Shown here in pieces: positions 15,802 to 24,280 of a stretch of DNA of 64,000 nt. The stretch is taken from NCBI RefSeq assembly GCF_000620165.1, contig NZ_KK211085.1, positions 62,001-126,000 on the forward strand. The letters are read 5' to 3'. This DNA is from Anoxybacillus tepidamans PS2. GTDB lineage: Bacteria; Bacillota; Bacilli; Bacillales; Anoxybacillaceae. Below the pieces are notes generated by a model. That model worked only from the letters and a program-made list of their open reading frames with translations. It searched no databases and had not been told where the DNA came from. Numbering within the stretch: position 1 is the stretch's first letter; every line of letters begins with the position of its first letter. The position numbers were made by a program, and so were the translations under genes.

Positions 15802-17136
15802 TTACTTTATTGGAAATGTGACATAAAATGATACGCCTTGCAACTCATTAACCGCTTTGATTTTCGCTCCATGAATCCTAGCAATTCGCTCAGCAATTGC
15901 AAGTCCCAATCCAAATTTTCCCCGCTCCCCCGTTTTGAATTTTTGAAATAAATGAGGAAGCAAATGTTCGTCAATTGGCGGCCCGTCATTCCAAAATTGC
16001 ACACAAACGCCATTTTGTATTTTCTCAGCCTTGACATGAATGTTCATCCTTGCATAACGCATCTGATTATCGAGCAGATTTTCAAAAGCGATCTTCCATT
16101 GCTCCGCGTCTCCGATCACAACTACATCATTTTCTAATTCGGTAATGATGCTCACATCCGGGCGATGCAGCCTCATTCGTTCAATAATTTCTTCTAGCAT
16201 CGGAGCAATATAAAATATCTCCGATTTTGGATGTTGTGTCGCATAATAATCCAACTTTGTGAGATAGAGCAAATCTTTTACCCTTTTTTCTAAACGAACC
16301 GCTTCTTCTCTAATCACACTCACCGATCCTTCTAAACTCCCTTTTGGAAATATGCCATCCTCAATAGATTCAGCATAGCTGCGAATGACCATTACCGGGG
16401 TTTTTAACTCGTGAGAAATATGCTGCAACATCGCTTTTTGTGCTTCATCCTGCTGGATCAATTTTTTTCGCATTTTCTCGATGGAGCGGGCAAGACCGCC
16501 AATCTCATCTTTTCGATTTTGAATGAGCGGTTCATGCCAATCCTTTTCCGCGATTCGCTTAACATGCTCGTCCATTTGCCGCAGAGGTCTTGTTAAATAT
16601 TTTGCAAGCCATGCGGCTGGAAAAGAAATGATTAAAAGGGCTATTATAATCGCAAAGATCAATCTGCGAAACAGCGTTCGCACTAATTCGTTTAAATAAG
16701 AATCCCACATATACGAGACGAGGGCAACTTCTCGTCCGAAAACCGCTCCTTTGCGGATCACATAATAAATTCGCTTCCCTTGAATTTGTCTTGTATATCG
16801 TTTAGATGCCTCTTCTTGCGAAAGAGTCTGTTTATATAGCTGTTTTAATATTTTTTTAGGCAGCTTGCTATTTCCCACCACGCCCGCTTCTGGCAAAAAC
16901 ACTATATGGTTTACACTGCGATTTGATTGCCTGTTCTGATCCCGTTCAATGGGATTGTCTTCGAGAAGATTGTCGGTAAATCGATTAATCTGCGCATTCT
17001 CAATGATTCGGTACGTTTCTTCCATGAAAAAACTGCGCAACGTAACAAAAATAAAAATAGCAATACAAATAGAAAACATAATAGTGATGCCTGCAAACAC
17101 AAGCCATATTTGAATAGCTAATGGTTTATTCTTCAT
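15802..17136 (-). CDS. cssS: Secretion-stress sensor kinase CssS
   Basis: Membrane histidine kinase sensing misfolded secreted proteins. The 444-residue protein has TM1 at about 9-33, an extracellular domain of about 120 residues, TM2 near 156-178, then HAMP. HisKA follows with the phospho-acceptor in ISHELKTPVMV and HATPase with LLDNQMRYA and GKFGLGLAIAERIA. N-terminal KNKPLAIQIW and the HAMP region AKYLTRPL closely match B. subtilis CssS as I remember it. Its ATG overlaps the cssR stop by four nt. Confidence 0.88.
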   Translation of the reverse strand: MKNKPLAIQIWLVFAGITIMFSICIAIFIFVTLRSFFMEETYRIIENAQINRFTDNLLEDNPIERDQNRQSNRSVNHIVFLPEAGVVGNSKLPKKILKQLYKQTLSQEEASKRYTRQIQGKRIYYVIRKGAVFGREVALVSYMWDSYLNELVRTLFRRLIFAIIIALLIISFPAAWLAKYLTRPLRQMDEHVKRIAEKDWHEPLIQNRKDEIGGLARSIEKMRKKLIQQDEAQKAMLQHISHELKTPVMVIRSYAESIEDGIFPKGSLEGSVSVIREEAVRLEKRVKDLLYLTKLDYYATQHPKSEIFYIAPMLEEIIERMRLHRPDVSIITELENDVVVIGDAEQWKIAFENLLDNQMRYARMNIHVKAEKIQNGVCVQFWNDGPPIDEHLLPHLFQKFKTGERGKFGLGLAIAERIARIHGAKIKAVNELQGVSFYVTFPIK

Positions 17137-17819
17137 GGTGCCATCATCCTGTAACCAAATCCATAAATCGTTTCAATGCGCAAGTGCGGCATTTTTTTCC
17201 GCAATCTCCGTACAAGATCATCTACGGCTCGATCGCTGCCAAAATAATTAATTCCCCATACTTTCTCTAGCAACTGCTCCCTAGAAAGCGCATAGGTGAA
17301 ATTGTTAGCAAATGCAAGCAATAAATCAAACTCTTTTGATGTTAAATCAATTGCTTTTTCCCCTTCCTTAACCATTCTTTTTTCTACATCAATGATATAA
17401 GGCGGGCAATGAATAAGATGGGCAGAATGAAATAAATGATTGGCTGATTTTTCATATACGCGTTGCAGCAACTTTTTTGCCCTTACTACCAGTTCCCTCG
17501 GTAAAAATGGTTTGGCTAAATAGTCATCACTCCCTAGCTCTAGGCCAAGTATTCGGTCCAAATCCGCATCTCTTGCAGAAATAAAAATCACAGGCACATC
17601 TGCATCTAAAGCTTTAATTTCGCGTAATAGCTCAAACCCATCAGCATCCGGAAGCATGATGTCCAATATCCATAGATGCGGTTGCTGTCTTTTCTTTAAA
17701 GCGATCGACGCGTCCGTTCCATTGAAAAACGAAGTGACGCTCCATCCTTCTTTTTCTAAATATGAAGTAAGTAAATGGTTCAAATTTTCTTCATCTTCTA
17801 CTAAATAAATTTGGTACAT
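17133..17819 (-). CDS. cssR: Secretion-stress response regulator CssR
   Basis: OmpR-family regulator of 228 residues. The receiver has acidic EDEEN near the N-terminus, phospho-Asp in LWILDIMLPDADG (about residue 52) and Lys in LAKPF. The winged-helix domain shows LTSKEFDLLLAF, REQLLEKVWG and VDDLVRRLRKKM. The closest match is CssR, whose regulon in B. subtilis is htrA, htrB and the css operon. GGATGGAGG precedes the ATG. A terminator separates it from the secreted-protein gene upstream on the same strand. Confidence 0.87.
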   Translation of the reverse strand: MYQIYLVEDEENLNHLLTSYLEKEGWSVTSFFNGTDASIALKKRQQPHLWILDIMLPDADGFELLREIKALDADVPVIFISARDADLDRILGLELGSDDYLAKPFLPRELVVRAKKLLQRVYEKSANHLFHSAHLIHCPPYIIDVEKRMVKEGEKAIDLTSKEFDLLLAFANNFTYALSREQLLEKVWGINYFGSDRAVDDLVRRLRKKMPHLRIETIYGFGYRMMAP

Positions 17820-17853
17820 CCTCCATCCCCGCTTATTCGTTCTTACTAAAAAA

Positions 17854-17885
17854 GGCCGTGTTTATCAGCAACACGACCTTTTTCA
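17854..17885 (-). terminator. Terminator or attenuator before cssR
   Basis: Read on the minus strand, GGTCGTGTT, a 7-nt loop and AACACGGCC are followed by six T. It lies between the coiled-coil secreted-protein gene and cssR, only about 30 nt before the cssR start. Partial readthrough could couple the genes. Confidence 0.75.
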
Positions 17886-17915
17886 CTATTATAATCGATT
17901 TTTTTAGTGAATAGA

Positions 17916-18563
17916 TTAATTTTGCTTCATCGTTTGAATCAATTTCTCTAATTTTTGATTTCCCGCTTGTAGATGCTGAATGAATTGCGGCAATAATTTA
18001 GCAATCTCTTTTTCATTGTTCGTCTTTATTGCTTCGCGGAATTGTTTACGGAACTCTCTTTCCTTTTCAGCTGCCTCTTTTGCCATAGGCAACTGCTTTT
18101 CTTTCCATTGTTTTAGCTGTTCTTTGCGCTGTTCTCTTGCTTCTTTTAACTTCTGTTTAAACTCTTCTTTCGTGATTTTTCCCGATGTCAGTTGGTCGAG
18201 AAGTTCATCAAGTTTTGCCTCTCGCTCTTTCATAAGTTCCTCGCGTTTTTCTTTCCATATTTCCTTTGGCTTTAAAGCACGCCATTCTTTTAAAAGTTCT
18301 TGACGTTTATCAATAGTTTGTTGTAAATCACTTACATATTTTGGAGCGTATTTTTTAGCGATCTGCAATAATTTTTGTTCTTTTTGTTCGCTCATTTGTA
18401 AATGCTTTGCAAAATGATGGGCAAATTTCCCTTCTGCTCTCAACAAAGGGGCCTTCTCTAAAGCGTTCTCCAGTTTTTTAGAGGCTTGATTTTCGGCAGC
18501 AAACGCGGCTGTCGGAATCGCGACGATTGTGGCAAGAGCCATCGCAATCATTTTTTTCTTCAT
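17916..18563 (-). CDS. Secreted charged coiled-coil protein, Spy/CpxP-like candidate
   Basis: A 215-residue exported protein with a signal peptide (KKKMIAMALATIVAIPTAAFA, cleavage probably after AFA). The rest is almost entirely Lys/Glu/Gln/Leu-rich helix without Cys. An early segment LQMSEQKEQKLLQIAKKY is loosely like the LTxxQ motifs of Spy/CpxP periplasmic chaperones. ATG 18563 has AAAAAGGAG upstream; a longer reading has no ribosome binding site. It is placed directly ahead of cssRS and its promoter carries TTTTCACA-type repeats as before htrA. I infer an extracellular chaperone or stress sensor; no family could be named with certainty. Confidence 0.7.
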   Translation of the reverse strand: MKKKMIAMALATIVAIPTAAFAAENQASKKLENALEKAPLLRAEGKFAHHFAKHLQMSEQKEQKLLQIAKKYAPKYVSDLQQTIDKRQELLKEWRALKPKEIWKEKREELMKEREAKLDELLDQLTSGKITKEEFKQKLKEAREQRKEQLKQWKEKQLPMAKEAAEKEREFRKQFREAIKTNNEKEIAKLLPQFIQHLQAGNQKLEKLIQTMKQN

Positions 18564-18633
18564 GAATACTCGCACTCCTTTTTTATAGTATTTTCCTGTT
18601 TGTACCGATATTATGGCCAGAATATGTGTAAAC

Positions 18634-18664
18634 ATTATCAAAAAAATGTGGGAAATTGTGAAAA
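18634..18664 (-). promoter_or_regulatory. Promoter with CssR-like direct repeats
   Basis: On the minus strand TTCACA (-35) and GATAAT (-10) are 17 bp apart. TTTTCACA and TTCCCACA are direct repeats with starts 10 bp apart, one overlapping the -35. The octamer resembles those I recall before B. subtilis htrA and htrB. Confidence 0.55.
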
Positions 18665-18691
18665 AGAATTATATCAACAAAAACGAATAAA

Positions 18692-18725
18692 AAAGCTTAC
18701 CGTTCAAAATTGAACGGTAAGCTTT
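18692..18725 (-). terminator. Perfect 16-bp stem terminator
   Basis: AAAGCTTACCGTTCAA and its exact complement with a 2-nt centre, followed on the minus strand by a T run. It ends the DUF1992/GGDEF-EAL transcript. Confidence 0.85.
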
Positions 18726-18756
18726 ATAATAATAAAAGTTTATAAAACTTCTCTTA

Positions 18757-19131
18757 TTACGAGCGAAATTTGTCTTCAATTCGCTGTTGATACTCTCTTA
18801 AAGCACGAGAGTTATTCCAGTTTCTTTTTTTCATTAAAGTATTCAGCCGCAATAATTTTTCGTTCCATTTTCGCATAAGCCGCTCTTTTTCCTGATCGTC
18901 CTTACAGCAACGCAACAAATCCTCGATCGTCATCAATTCTTTCTTCAAGTCGACATCCTCTGTAACATAGCCAGCGTTTTTTAACATAAGATAGCCGATG
19001 CGAAGCTCTTCCGGAATATGTGATAAATCATCGAGTTCAAGCGGTTTCCCAAATCCCGGCAACTGATCAAACTCTCCATTTTTCATGGCTTTGCGAATTT
19101 TTTCCTCAGCAATCCTCCACATAATGTCCAT
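18757..19131 (-). CDS. DUF1992 (DnaJC28-like) protein
   Basis: A 124-residue protein matching the DUF1992 family, also called the DnaJ homologue subfamily C member 28 conserved domain. The N-terminal signature is EEKIRKAMKNGEFDQLPGFGKPLELDD, here in residues about 8-34. The remainder is charged helix. No J-domain HPD motif is present. Function in bacteria is unknown. AAAGGTGG precedes the ATG. It lies 13 nt behind the GGDEF-EAL gene and is probably co-transcribed. Confidence 0.82.
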   Translation of the reverse strand: MDIMWRIAEEKIRKAMKNGEFDQLPGFGKPLELDDLSHIPEELRIGYLMLKNAGYVTEDVDLKKELMTIEDLLRCCKDDQEKERLMRKWNEKLLRLNTLMKKRNWNNSRALREYQQRIEDKFRS

Positions 19132-19144
19132 TTTTCATCCACCT

Positions 19145-21628
19145 TTAACGACTGGGATTACTTGTCGCCAAATGCCTCTTATATTGATGCTCTTCTAAAA
19201 ACTTTACTAAATCACCAAACGGCAACGGTTTCGTATAATAATAGCCCTGCACTTCATCACATTGTTTCTCTCGCAAATATGAAGCTTCCTGCTCGGTCTC
19301 CACTCCTTCTGCGAGCACCTTTACTCCTATATTATGCCCAAGGGAAATAATCGCAGGCAAAATGGCTTCTTTTTCTTCTTGAATATTTTGTACGAACGAG
19401 CGATCAATCTTGAGCCGGTCAATCGGCAATTTTTTTAGATAGCTAAGAGAGCTGTATCCCGTTCCGAAGTCGTCAATACTGACATTGATACCGACTGATT
19501 TTAAGCTATTTAAAATCGGAATGGCTTTTTCTGTGTCCATTGTCATTCGTTCCGTAATTTCAATATCTAGACAATGTGGAGGCAAATTTGTTTTTTCAAG
19601 TATTTTCACAAGCTTATGCACCAATCTCCTGCTTTCAAACTCATATGGCGACAAATTGACAGAAACCGATAGAGACGGGTGTTTCTCTAACAGTTGTTTT
19701 GTTTGTTGACAAGCCCTTTCCATGACCCATTCATTGATCGGGATAATGAGACCTGTTTCTTCAGCGATTGGAATAAAAGTATTTGGGGAAATCATCCCTC
19801 TTTCTGGATGGTTCCAGCGAATCAACGCTTCCATTCCGACAACTTGCCCGGTGCTCAATTGGATTTGCGGCTGATAATAAAGTTCAAATTCTTCCGCTTC
19901 GAGAGCTTTTCGCAATTCACGTTCTACATTGATTTTTTCGTAAATCGTTCGATTCATTTGTTTCTCAAAAAAGCGAAATTGACTGATTGCTTTTTTTGAT
20001 AATTCATGTCTAGCGATATCAGCCTTACGGATTAATGTTTTACTATCATCCCCATCTTTCGGATATATACTGATTCCCATTTTCAATGTCATAAAAAATT
20101 CTTGACCATTCACTAGGAGAGGTTCTTCCATCATCTCTGTTAAACGGTGGCTGAGCTCTTTTACTTGCTCCTCTTTTTCAATATGAGGCAAAATTAAAAC
20201 GAATTCATTGCCGCTCCATCTCCCGAAAACATCCGCTTCTCCGATTGCACTCTTAATTTTTGCTACGGCTGCTAAAAGCACCTGATCCCCGACCGAATAG
20301 CCGCACAAATCGTTCACGATTTTTAATCCTTTCATTTCAACAAACATGACAGCTACCTTCGAATCGACGCGGTTGGCCTCATCCATTTTTTCTGTTAACA
20401 GCCGATGCAGCATTTCCTTATTGGGCAGGCCCGTCAAATCGTCATGAAAGGCGATGTAATGCATCCTTTCTTCATGCTTTTTCCTCTCCGTAATATCACG
20501 AATGGCGGTAACATTGAATTTTTTCGAGTAATATTCATATTCGCTTCGCAAGATCTCTGCTGGAAAAATGGTCCCATCTTTTTTCTTTAAATACATTTCA
20601 TACACGTTATCTTTGGCTAAAGACGCCCGCAAATCGTGCAATGACGAAGGAGCGACAAGCGTTTGGATCGGCATATGGAAAAATTCATCAGCTGTATAAC
20701 CGAACAATTCACATGCCGCCTTATTCGCCTCTAGCACAACTCCTTCTGAATGAATAATAATCCCTTCGACGGATACCTCAGACAGCCGCTTAAACCTCTG
20801 CTGACTAATCTCCAACTCCGCTTTGTATTTTTTAAATAATAGCTTCTCGAGCCGAATGTATATGAGCAATAAATAAAGAATATAGGTTATAAGAAATAGG
20901 AGAAAAACAGTTGCTATGCCCTTGTTACGGGCTTTTTCTATTTTTCCGTTATACTTTTTTACATCATAATCAACGCCCAACACAGCATCAACTTTTCCAT
21001 CGGGGTTAAATATCGGGCCAAAAGCGCTAATGGTTTCCCCCCAATAATCTGAGGCTGGTTTTGGTTCCATGCTGAAATATCCTTGGAACGCTCGCTCTAA
21101 TTCCGGAATATGTTTCTTATATACCGTTCCAATTGGCACAATTTGCTCTTTTTGACCGTCGATTTTTCCGTTACGATTGTAGTCTGTTGCTGGTGCGATG
21201 ACAAAATAGTTTTTCCCATCCTTTTGCTTTTTTATTGTATAAATGCTCAATATCTCTCTATTTTCATTTTGCCAGCGAGTCATTGAACGCAAAATACGAA
21301 CATAATGATCATTCGATTCGCTTGTCGAGGAATTGAGTAAATAGTGGTCCATTCGCAATAATTCCGATGCAAGCACTGATGTAAAATGCTTAGAAAATTG
21401 TTCGTATTCTTTGTGCTCTTTTTCTTCTAAATAGTTAATATACCAAAATCCACCTATTAACATAAAAAAAATAAAAATATAAAAAATGATTGTTAAACGC
21501 TGTGCCATCTGAAAAATCGACATTTCTAATTTTGTCTGAATAAGTCGATTCATCTGATGCTGCACAGTTAATATAATTAATAAAATAATAAGAATAAATA
21601 AAGTATATTCGATCGTATTAGATAACAT
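19145..21628 (-). CDS. Membrane PAS-GGDEF-EAL protein, probable c-di-GMP phosphodiesterase
   Basis: An 827-residue protein with N-terminal TM helices (about 5-24 and 45-65), an extracellular sensor to about 235 and TM3 near 240-262. A PAS domain, GGDEF and EAL follow. The GGDEF motif reads SGNEF (RWSGNEFVLIL), so cyclase activity is doubtful. The EAL domain looks active: MEALIRWNHP, EITERM, DDFGTGYSSL, KIDRSF and AEGVET. It should hydrolyse c-di-GMP at the membrane in response to an external signal, the GGDEF perhaps binding GTP as a regulator. A DUF1992 gene follows closely. Confidence 0.87.
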   Translation of the reverse strand: MLSNTIEYTLFILIILLIILTVQHQMNRLIQTKLEMSIFQMAQRLTIIFYIFIFFMLIGGFWYINYLEEKEHKEYEQFSKHFTSVLASELLRMDHYLLNSSTSESNDHYVRILRSMTRWQNENREILSIYTIKKQKDGKNYFVIAPATDYNRNGKIDGQKEQIVPIGTVYKKHIPELERAFQGYFSMEPKPASDYWGETISAFGPIFNPDGKVDAVLGVDYDVKKYNGKIEKARNKGIATVFLLFLITYILYLLLIYIRLEKLLFKKYKAELEISQQRFKRLSEVSVEGIIIHSEGVVLEANKAACELFGYTADEFFHMPIQTLVAPSSLHDLRASLAKDNVYEMYLKKKDGTIFPAEILRSEYEYYSKKFNVTAIRDITERKKHEERMHYIAFHDDLTGLPNKEMLHRLLTEKMDEANRVDSKVAVMFVEMKGLKIVNDLCGYSVGDQVLLAAVAKIKSAIGEADVFGRWSGNEFVLILPHIEKEEQVKELSHRLTEMMEEPLLVNGQEFFMTLKMGISIYPKDGDDSKTLIRKADIARHELSKKAISQFRFFEKQMNRTIYEKINVERELRKALEAEEFELYYQPQIQLSTGQVVGMEALIRWNHPERGMISPNTFIPIAEETGLIIPINEWVMERACQQTKQLLEKHPSLSVSVNLSPYEFESRRLVHKLVKILEKTNLPPHCLDIEITERMTMDTEKAIPILNSLKSVGINVSIDDFGTGYSSLSYLKKLPIDRLKIDRSFVQNIQEEKEAILPAIISLGHNIGVKVLAEGVETEQEASYLREKQCDEVQGYYYTKPLPFGDLVKFLEEHQYKRHLATSNPSR

Positions 21629-21827
21629 AGACGCTCACCATATATTTTTACTATTATTATAACCGGGCTAAAAAGAGACTTCGCCCTTCATCTTTCCTAT
21701 TCCTTCGACATTTTACGACATTTTCTACCTTAATTATAAGTGGTTTTTCTCCTAAAAATCACTCTAATTCTATCGAATTATAAGGATAATTTTTAGCACC
21801 AAGTCATAATTCCTTGTCCTCAATTTT
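21629..21827. other. AT-rich intergenic region
   Basis: Divergent promoter region between the GGDEF-EAL gene and the NlpC/P60 gene. It has no convincing ORF. The only recognisable site is the WalR-like box that begins at 21828. Confidence 0.5.
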
Positions 21828-21844
21828 TGTAACTTCTCTGTAAT
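21828..21844 (+). promoter_or_regulatory. WalR (YycF)-like box
   Basis: TGTAAC-N5-TGTAAT matches the WalR consensus TGTWAH-N5-TGTWAH exactly. A further half-site TGTAAC lies at 21860-21865. TATACT at 21888-21893 is the likely -10, with a weak -35. Confidence 0.65.
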
Positions 21845-21945
21845 ATTATTTAATTTAAATGTAACAACATTTCGACAAAATTTTTGCTATACTGAAAACT
21901 GTGAAAAGGATAAGGGATTTTGGTATTGTTGGGGGTTTTGGGAGA

Positions 21946-22398
21946 ATGAAAAAAGTATTTTCAGTCACTCTACTATCTTTTGCGCTCATACTTAGCTCTC
22001 TTTTTGGTAACGCTTTCAATGCAGAAGCGGCTGTAACTTCGCAAAAAGTTATTACCGAAGCAAAAAAGCTTATCGGAACTCCTTATAAATTTGGCGGCAC
22101 TACTCCAAAAGGATTTGATTGTTCCGGTTTTGTATATTACACTTACAAAAAAGCAGGGAAAACATTGCCTCGTTCTTCTGCCTCAATGTATCAAACAGGA
22201 AAAAAAGTACATAAGTCAAACTTACGTCCTGGCGACCTAGTATTCTTCACTACATATAAAAAAGGTGCTTCCCACGTTGCCATTTATATTGGGAATAACT
22301 CAATCATTCATGCTACTTCTTCCAAAGGCGTTAAAATTGACAATTTGAACAATTCTTACTGGAAACCTAAATTTATTGGCGCAAAAAGAGTGCTTTAA
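21946..22398 (+). CDS. Secreted NlpC/P60 peptidoglycan endopeptidase
   Basis: A 150-residue exported cell-wall hydrolase that should cut stem-peptide bonds such as D-Glu-mDAP. A signal peptide (KKVFSVTLLSF...AEA) is followed directly by the NlpC/P60 domain without LysM or SH3 repeats. Catalytic Cys is in GFDCSGFVYYTY, His in ASHVAIYIG, and the third polar residue in IIHAT. Start ATG 21946 is taken over the upstream GTG because of the signal-peptide n-region and GGGGG upstream. The WalR-like box before it fits the control of CwlO/LytE-type enzymes in B. subtilis. Confidence 0.9.
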   Translation: MKKVFSVTLLSFALILSSLFGNAFNAEAAVTSQKVITEAKKLIGTPYKFGGTTPKGFDCSGFVYYTYKKAGKTLPRSSASMYQTGKKVHKSNLRPGDLVFFTTYKKGASHVAIYIGNNSIIHATSSKGVKIDNLNNSYWKPKFIGAKRVL

Positions 22399-22407
22399 AT
22401 AAACGAG

Positions 22408-22469
22408 CCTCCCTATATTTTGAATGCTTTTCAATTATGGACGGCATTCAAAATATAGGGAGGTTTTTT
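22408..22469 (+). terminator. Long perfect terminator hairpin
   Basis: A 20-bp perfect stem, CCTCCCTATATTTTGAATGC (22408-22427) with its complement at 22444-22463, 16-nt loop, then T6. Confidence 0.88.
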
Positions 22470-22472
22470 AGA

Positions 22473-22503
22473 CAAAAAAATGCCCCTTCGAAAATCGAAG
22501 GGG
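22473..22503 (-). terminator. Terminator of the Cys-cluster gene
   Basis: CCCCTTCGA and TCGAAGGGG with a 3-nt loop. On the minus strand it is followed by a run of seven T. It faces the NlpC terminator. Confidence 0.8.
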
Positions 22504-22602
22504 TTTTCATATATTCACAGGGGATCGGGGGAATACTTGGAAACTTTACAGTATCATTATGTCCGGCATAAACAATATTTATACAGCCTTTTGGAAAATT
22601 TT

Positions 22603-23343
22603 TTATATATTTTTTATCGATTTCAAAAAGTTAGGCAAATAATCAAACACAAACGCATCTTCTGGATAATCGATTCCTATGTCCTCATTTTCATATAATA
22701 GTTCCTGAACAATCTCATTTAGCGCTTCCATATAATACTCATAAAAAAATTCGTAACTGAATGGTTCTTTCGGAATATATGAATCGGCACACGCCTTCGG
22801 AGAACAATAATTTAAATATGTGCGGCACGGAATCGGCCTTACCTCATATACTTTGCACGTATTAGTCTTTAGATCTAAAAACGGACACGGCAACCGCTCG
22901 ACAATATACTGTTCTTTGAAATCGGGAGCTTCTGTAAAATCAATAGCACATAGTTTTTGTAACTTTTCCTTATTTTTTTGAAAATATTTTACTAGATGGA
23001 TATGAATATCTTCTTTCTCCGCTGCTGGTAAGCTATCAATGTATGCCATCATTAATTTCGCTTCCATCTTTGTAATAATGATTGGGAAGTAGCAGCAATA
23101 CGCACATCCTTTTTCGCAAGTTGGACGGATTGCTACTTTTTGTTCAATGATTTGAATTTCTTGATCAACAAGAGCTAAAAGCTTTTTAAATGCCTGAAGT
23201 AAGAATCGCTTAGCGTCATCTTCTTCATATTTCTCAAACAAATCATCGATAGCATCCTCAAACGCTTCATTGCTTGGAAGATAACATCTATTAATTGTTT
23301 GGCAAATTTTTATCATCTCTTCATATGTCAAATGCTTTTTCAA
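22603..23343 (-). CDS. YkgJ-type cysteine-cluster protein
   Basis: A 246-residue protein of the CxxxCxxCC (YkgJ, 'zinc- or iron-chelating') family. The signature TCEKGCAYCCYFPI lies near residues 93-106, and the second cluster includes CPFLDLKTNTCKVYEVRPIPCRTYLNYC, the usual C-terminal part. The four to eight Cys should bind a metal or Fe-S centre. The family occurs widely without an assigned substrate; some members may act in modification or metal handling. It is a single minus-strand gene with its own terminator. Confidence 0.8.
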   Translation of the reverse strand: MKKHLTYEEMIKICQTINRCYLPSNEAFEDAIDDLFEKYEEDDAKRFLLQAFKKLLALVDQEIQIIEQKVAIRPTCEKGCAYCCYFPIIITKMEAKLMMAYIDSLPAAEKEDIHIHLVKYFQKNKEKLQKLCAIDFTEAPDFKEQYIVERLPCPFLDLKTNTCKVYEVRPIPCRTYLNYCSPKACADSYIPKEPFSYEFFYEYYMEALNEIVQELLYENEDIGIDYPEDAFVFDYLPNFLKSIKNI

Positions 23344-23398
23344 ACAGTTTCACCTCTTTGAAGCCAGTCCCCTTTTTTTCAATTTTACACAAATAAGA

Positions 23399-23431
23399 GG
23401 GGAGCAACTACTTGATTTACCGTTGCTCCCC
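23399..23431 (-). terminator. Terminator of the TerC-family gene
   Basis: GGGGAGCAA and TTGCTCCCC, a perfect 9-bp stem with a 15-nt loop just downstream of the minus-strand stop, with a T-rich but interrupted tail. Confidence 0.65.
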
Positions 23432-23465
23432 GTCCTATAGCAATCCTTCGCAACACATTTGATAA

Positions 23466-24164
23466 TCACACAAGTCTTTCTTCTTCGCTTTGCGCCTCCG
23501 CTTTTTTGTTCATAATATAACCAGCGGCTAAAACGAAAATAGTTAATCCAGCGGCGATGGCATATGTAAATGGACCATGGGGGATATGAAGGAGATCGAT
23601 AATCCCTTCATCTTCCATCATCATTTTTCCGCCCGTCCAGGCTAGAATACCTGATCCGACATAAGCAATCCAAGCATGCTTTTCCATCATCTCCATAATC
23701 GCCTTCGAGCCAAAAATCATAATCGGAATGCTAATGGCCACACCAAATGCAATCATGCCGATATGCCCTTCCGATGTTCCAGCGACAGCCACCACATTAT
23801 CTAAACTCATGACGGCATCTGCTATAATAATGGTCCAAATCGCTTTGAAAAGGCGATCGGATGATTGAATATTCGCCTCTTCCTCACGTTCAACAAGCAC
23901 CTTATAAGCAATCCAAAGCAACAACAGTCCTCCGACTAAATGTACAAACGGAATATTTAGCAAAAAGACGATAACGGCCGCAAACACAATCCGCAAAACA
24001 ACTGCCCCGCCTGTTCCCCAAACAATCGCCTTATGTTGCTGTTCTTTTGGAAGCCGTCTCGTTGCCATCGCAATGACAATAGCATTATCGCCAGACAAAA
24101 TAATATCGATGGCAATAATCCTCACTAGCGCCCCCAATGCTTCTGAAGATAAAATTCCATCCAT
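23466..24164 (-). CDS. TerC/YjbE family membrane protein, probable metal exporter
   Basis: A 232-residue protein with about seven TM segments. The TerC Asp motifs are DIILSGDNAIVIA near residue 20 and DAVMSLDNVVAVAGTSEG near 116, which form the metal site. A loop after TM3 is charged (VEREEEANIQSSDR). In B. subtilis, TerC homologues YceF and YkoY contribute to manganese efflux and to metalation of exported enzymes. This one looks nearest YjbE. No yybP-ykoY manganese riboswitch was found upstream. AAAGGAGAACTGC precedes the ATG. Confidence 0.82.
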   Translation of the reverse strand: MDGILSSEALGALVRIIAIDIILSGDNAIVIAMATRRLPKEQQHKAIVWGTGGAVVLRIVFAAVIVFLLNIPFVHLVGGLLLLWIAYKVLVEREEEANIQSSDRLFKAIWTIIIADAVMSLDNVVAVAGTSEGHIGMIAFGVAISIPIMIFGSKAIMEMMEKHAWIAYVGSGILAWTGGKMMMEDEGIIDLLHIPHGPFTYAIAAGLTIFVLAAGYIMNKKAEAQSEEERLV

Positions 24165-24280
24165 TATATGCAGTTCTCCTTTGTCAAAAAACTAGCTATC
24201 TTCTCTCATCTTAATATGAAACTGTCTGTATGGGCAACACTTCTGTACTACACACCTACACTTGTTGCTTTTTCGCAAAT

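Noticed and set aside
24165-24280. Manganese (yybP-ykoY) riboswitch before the TerC-family gene
   Set aside because: The conserved aptamer segments were looked for on the minus strand and not found.
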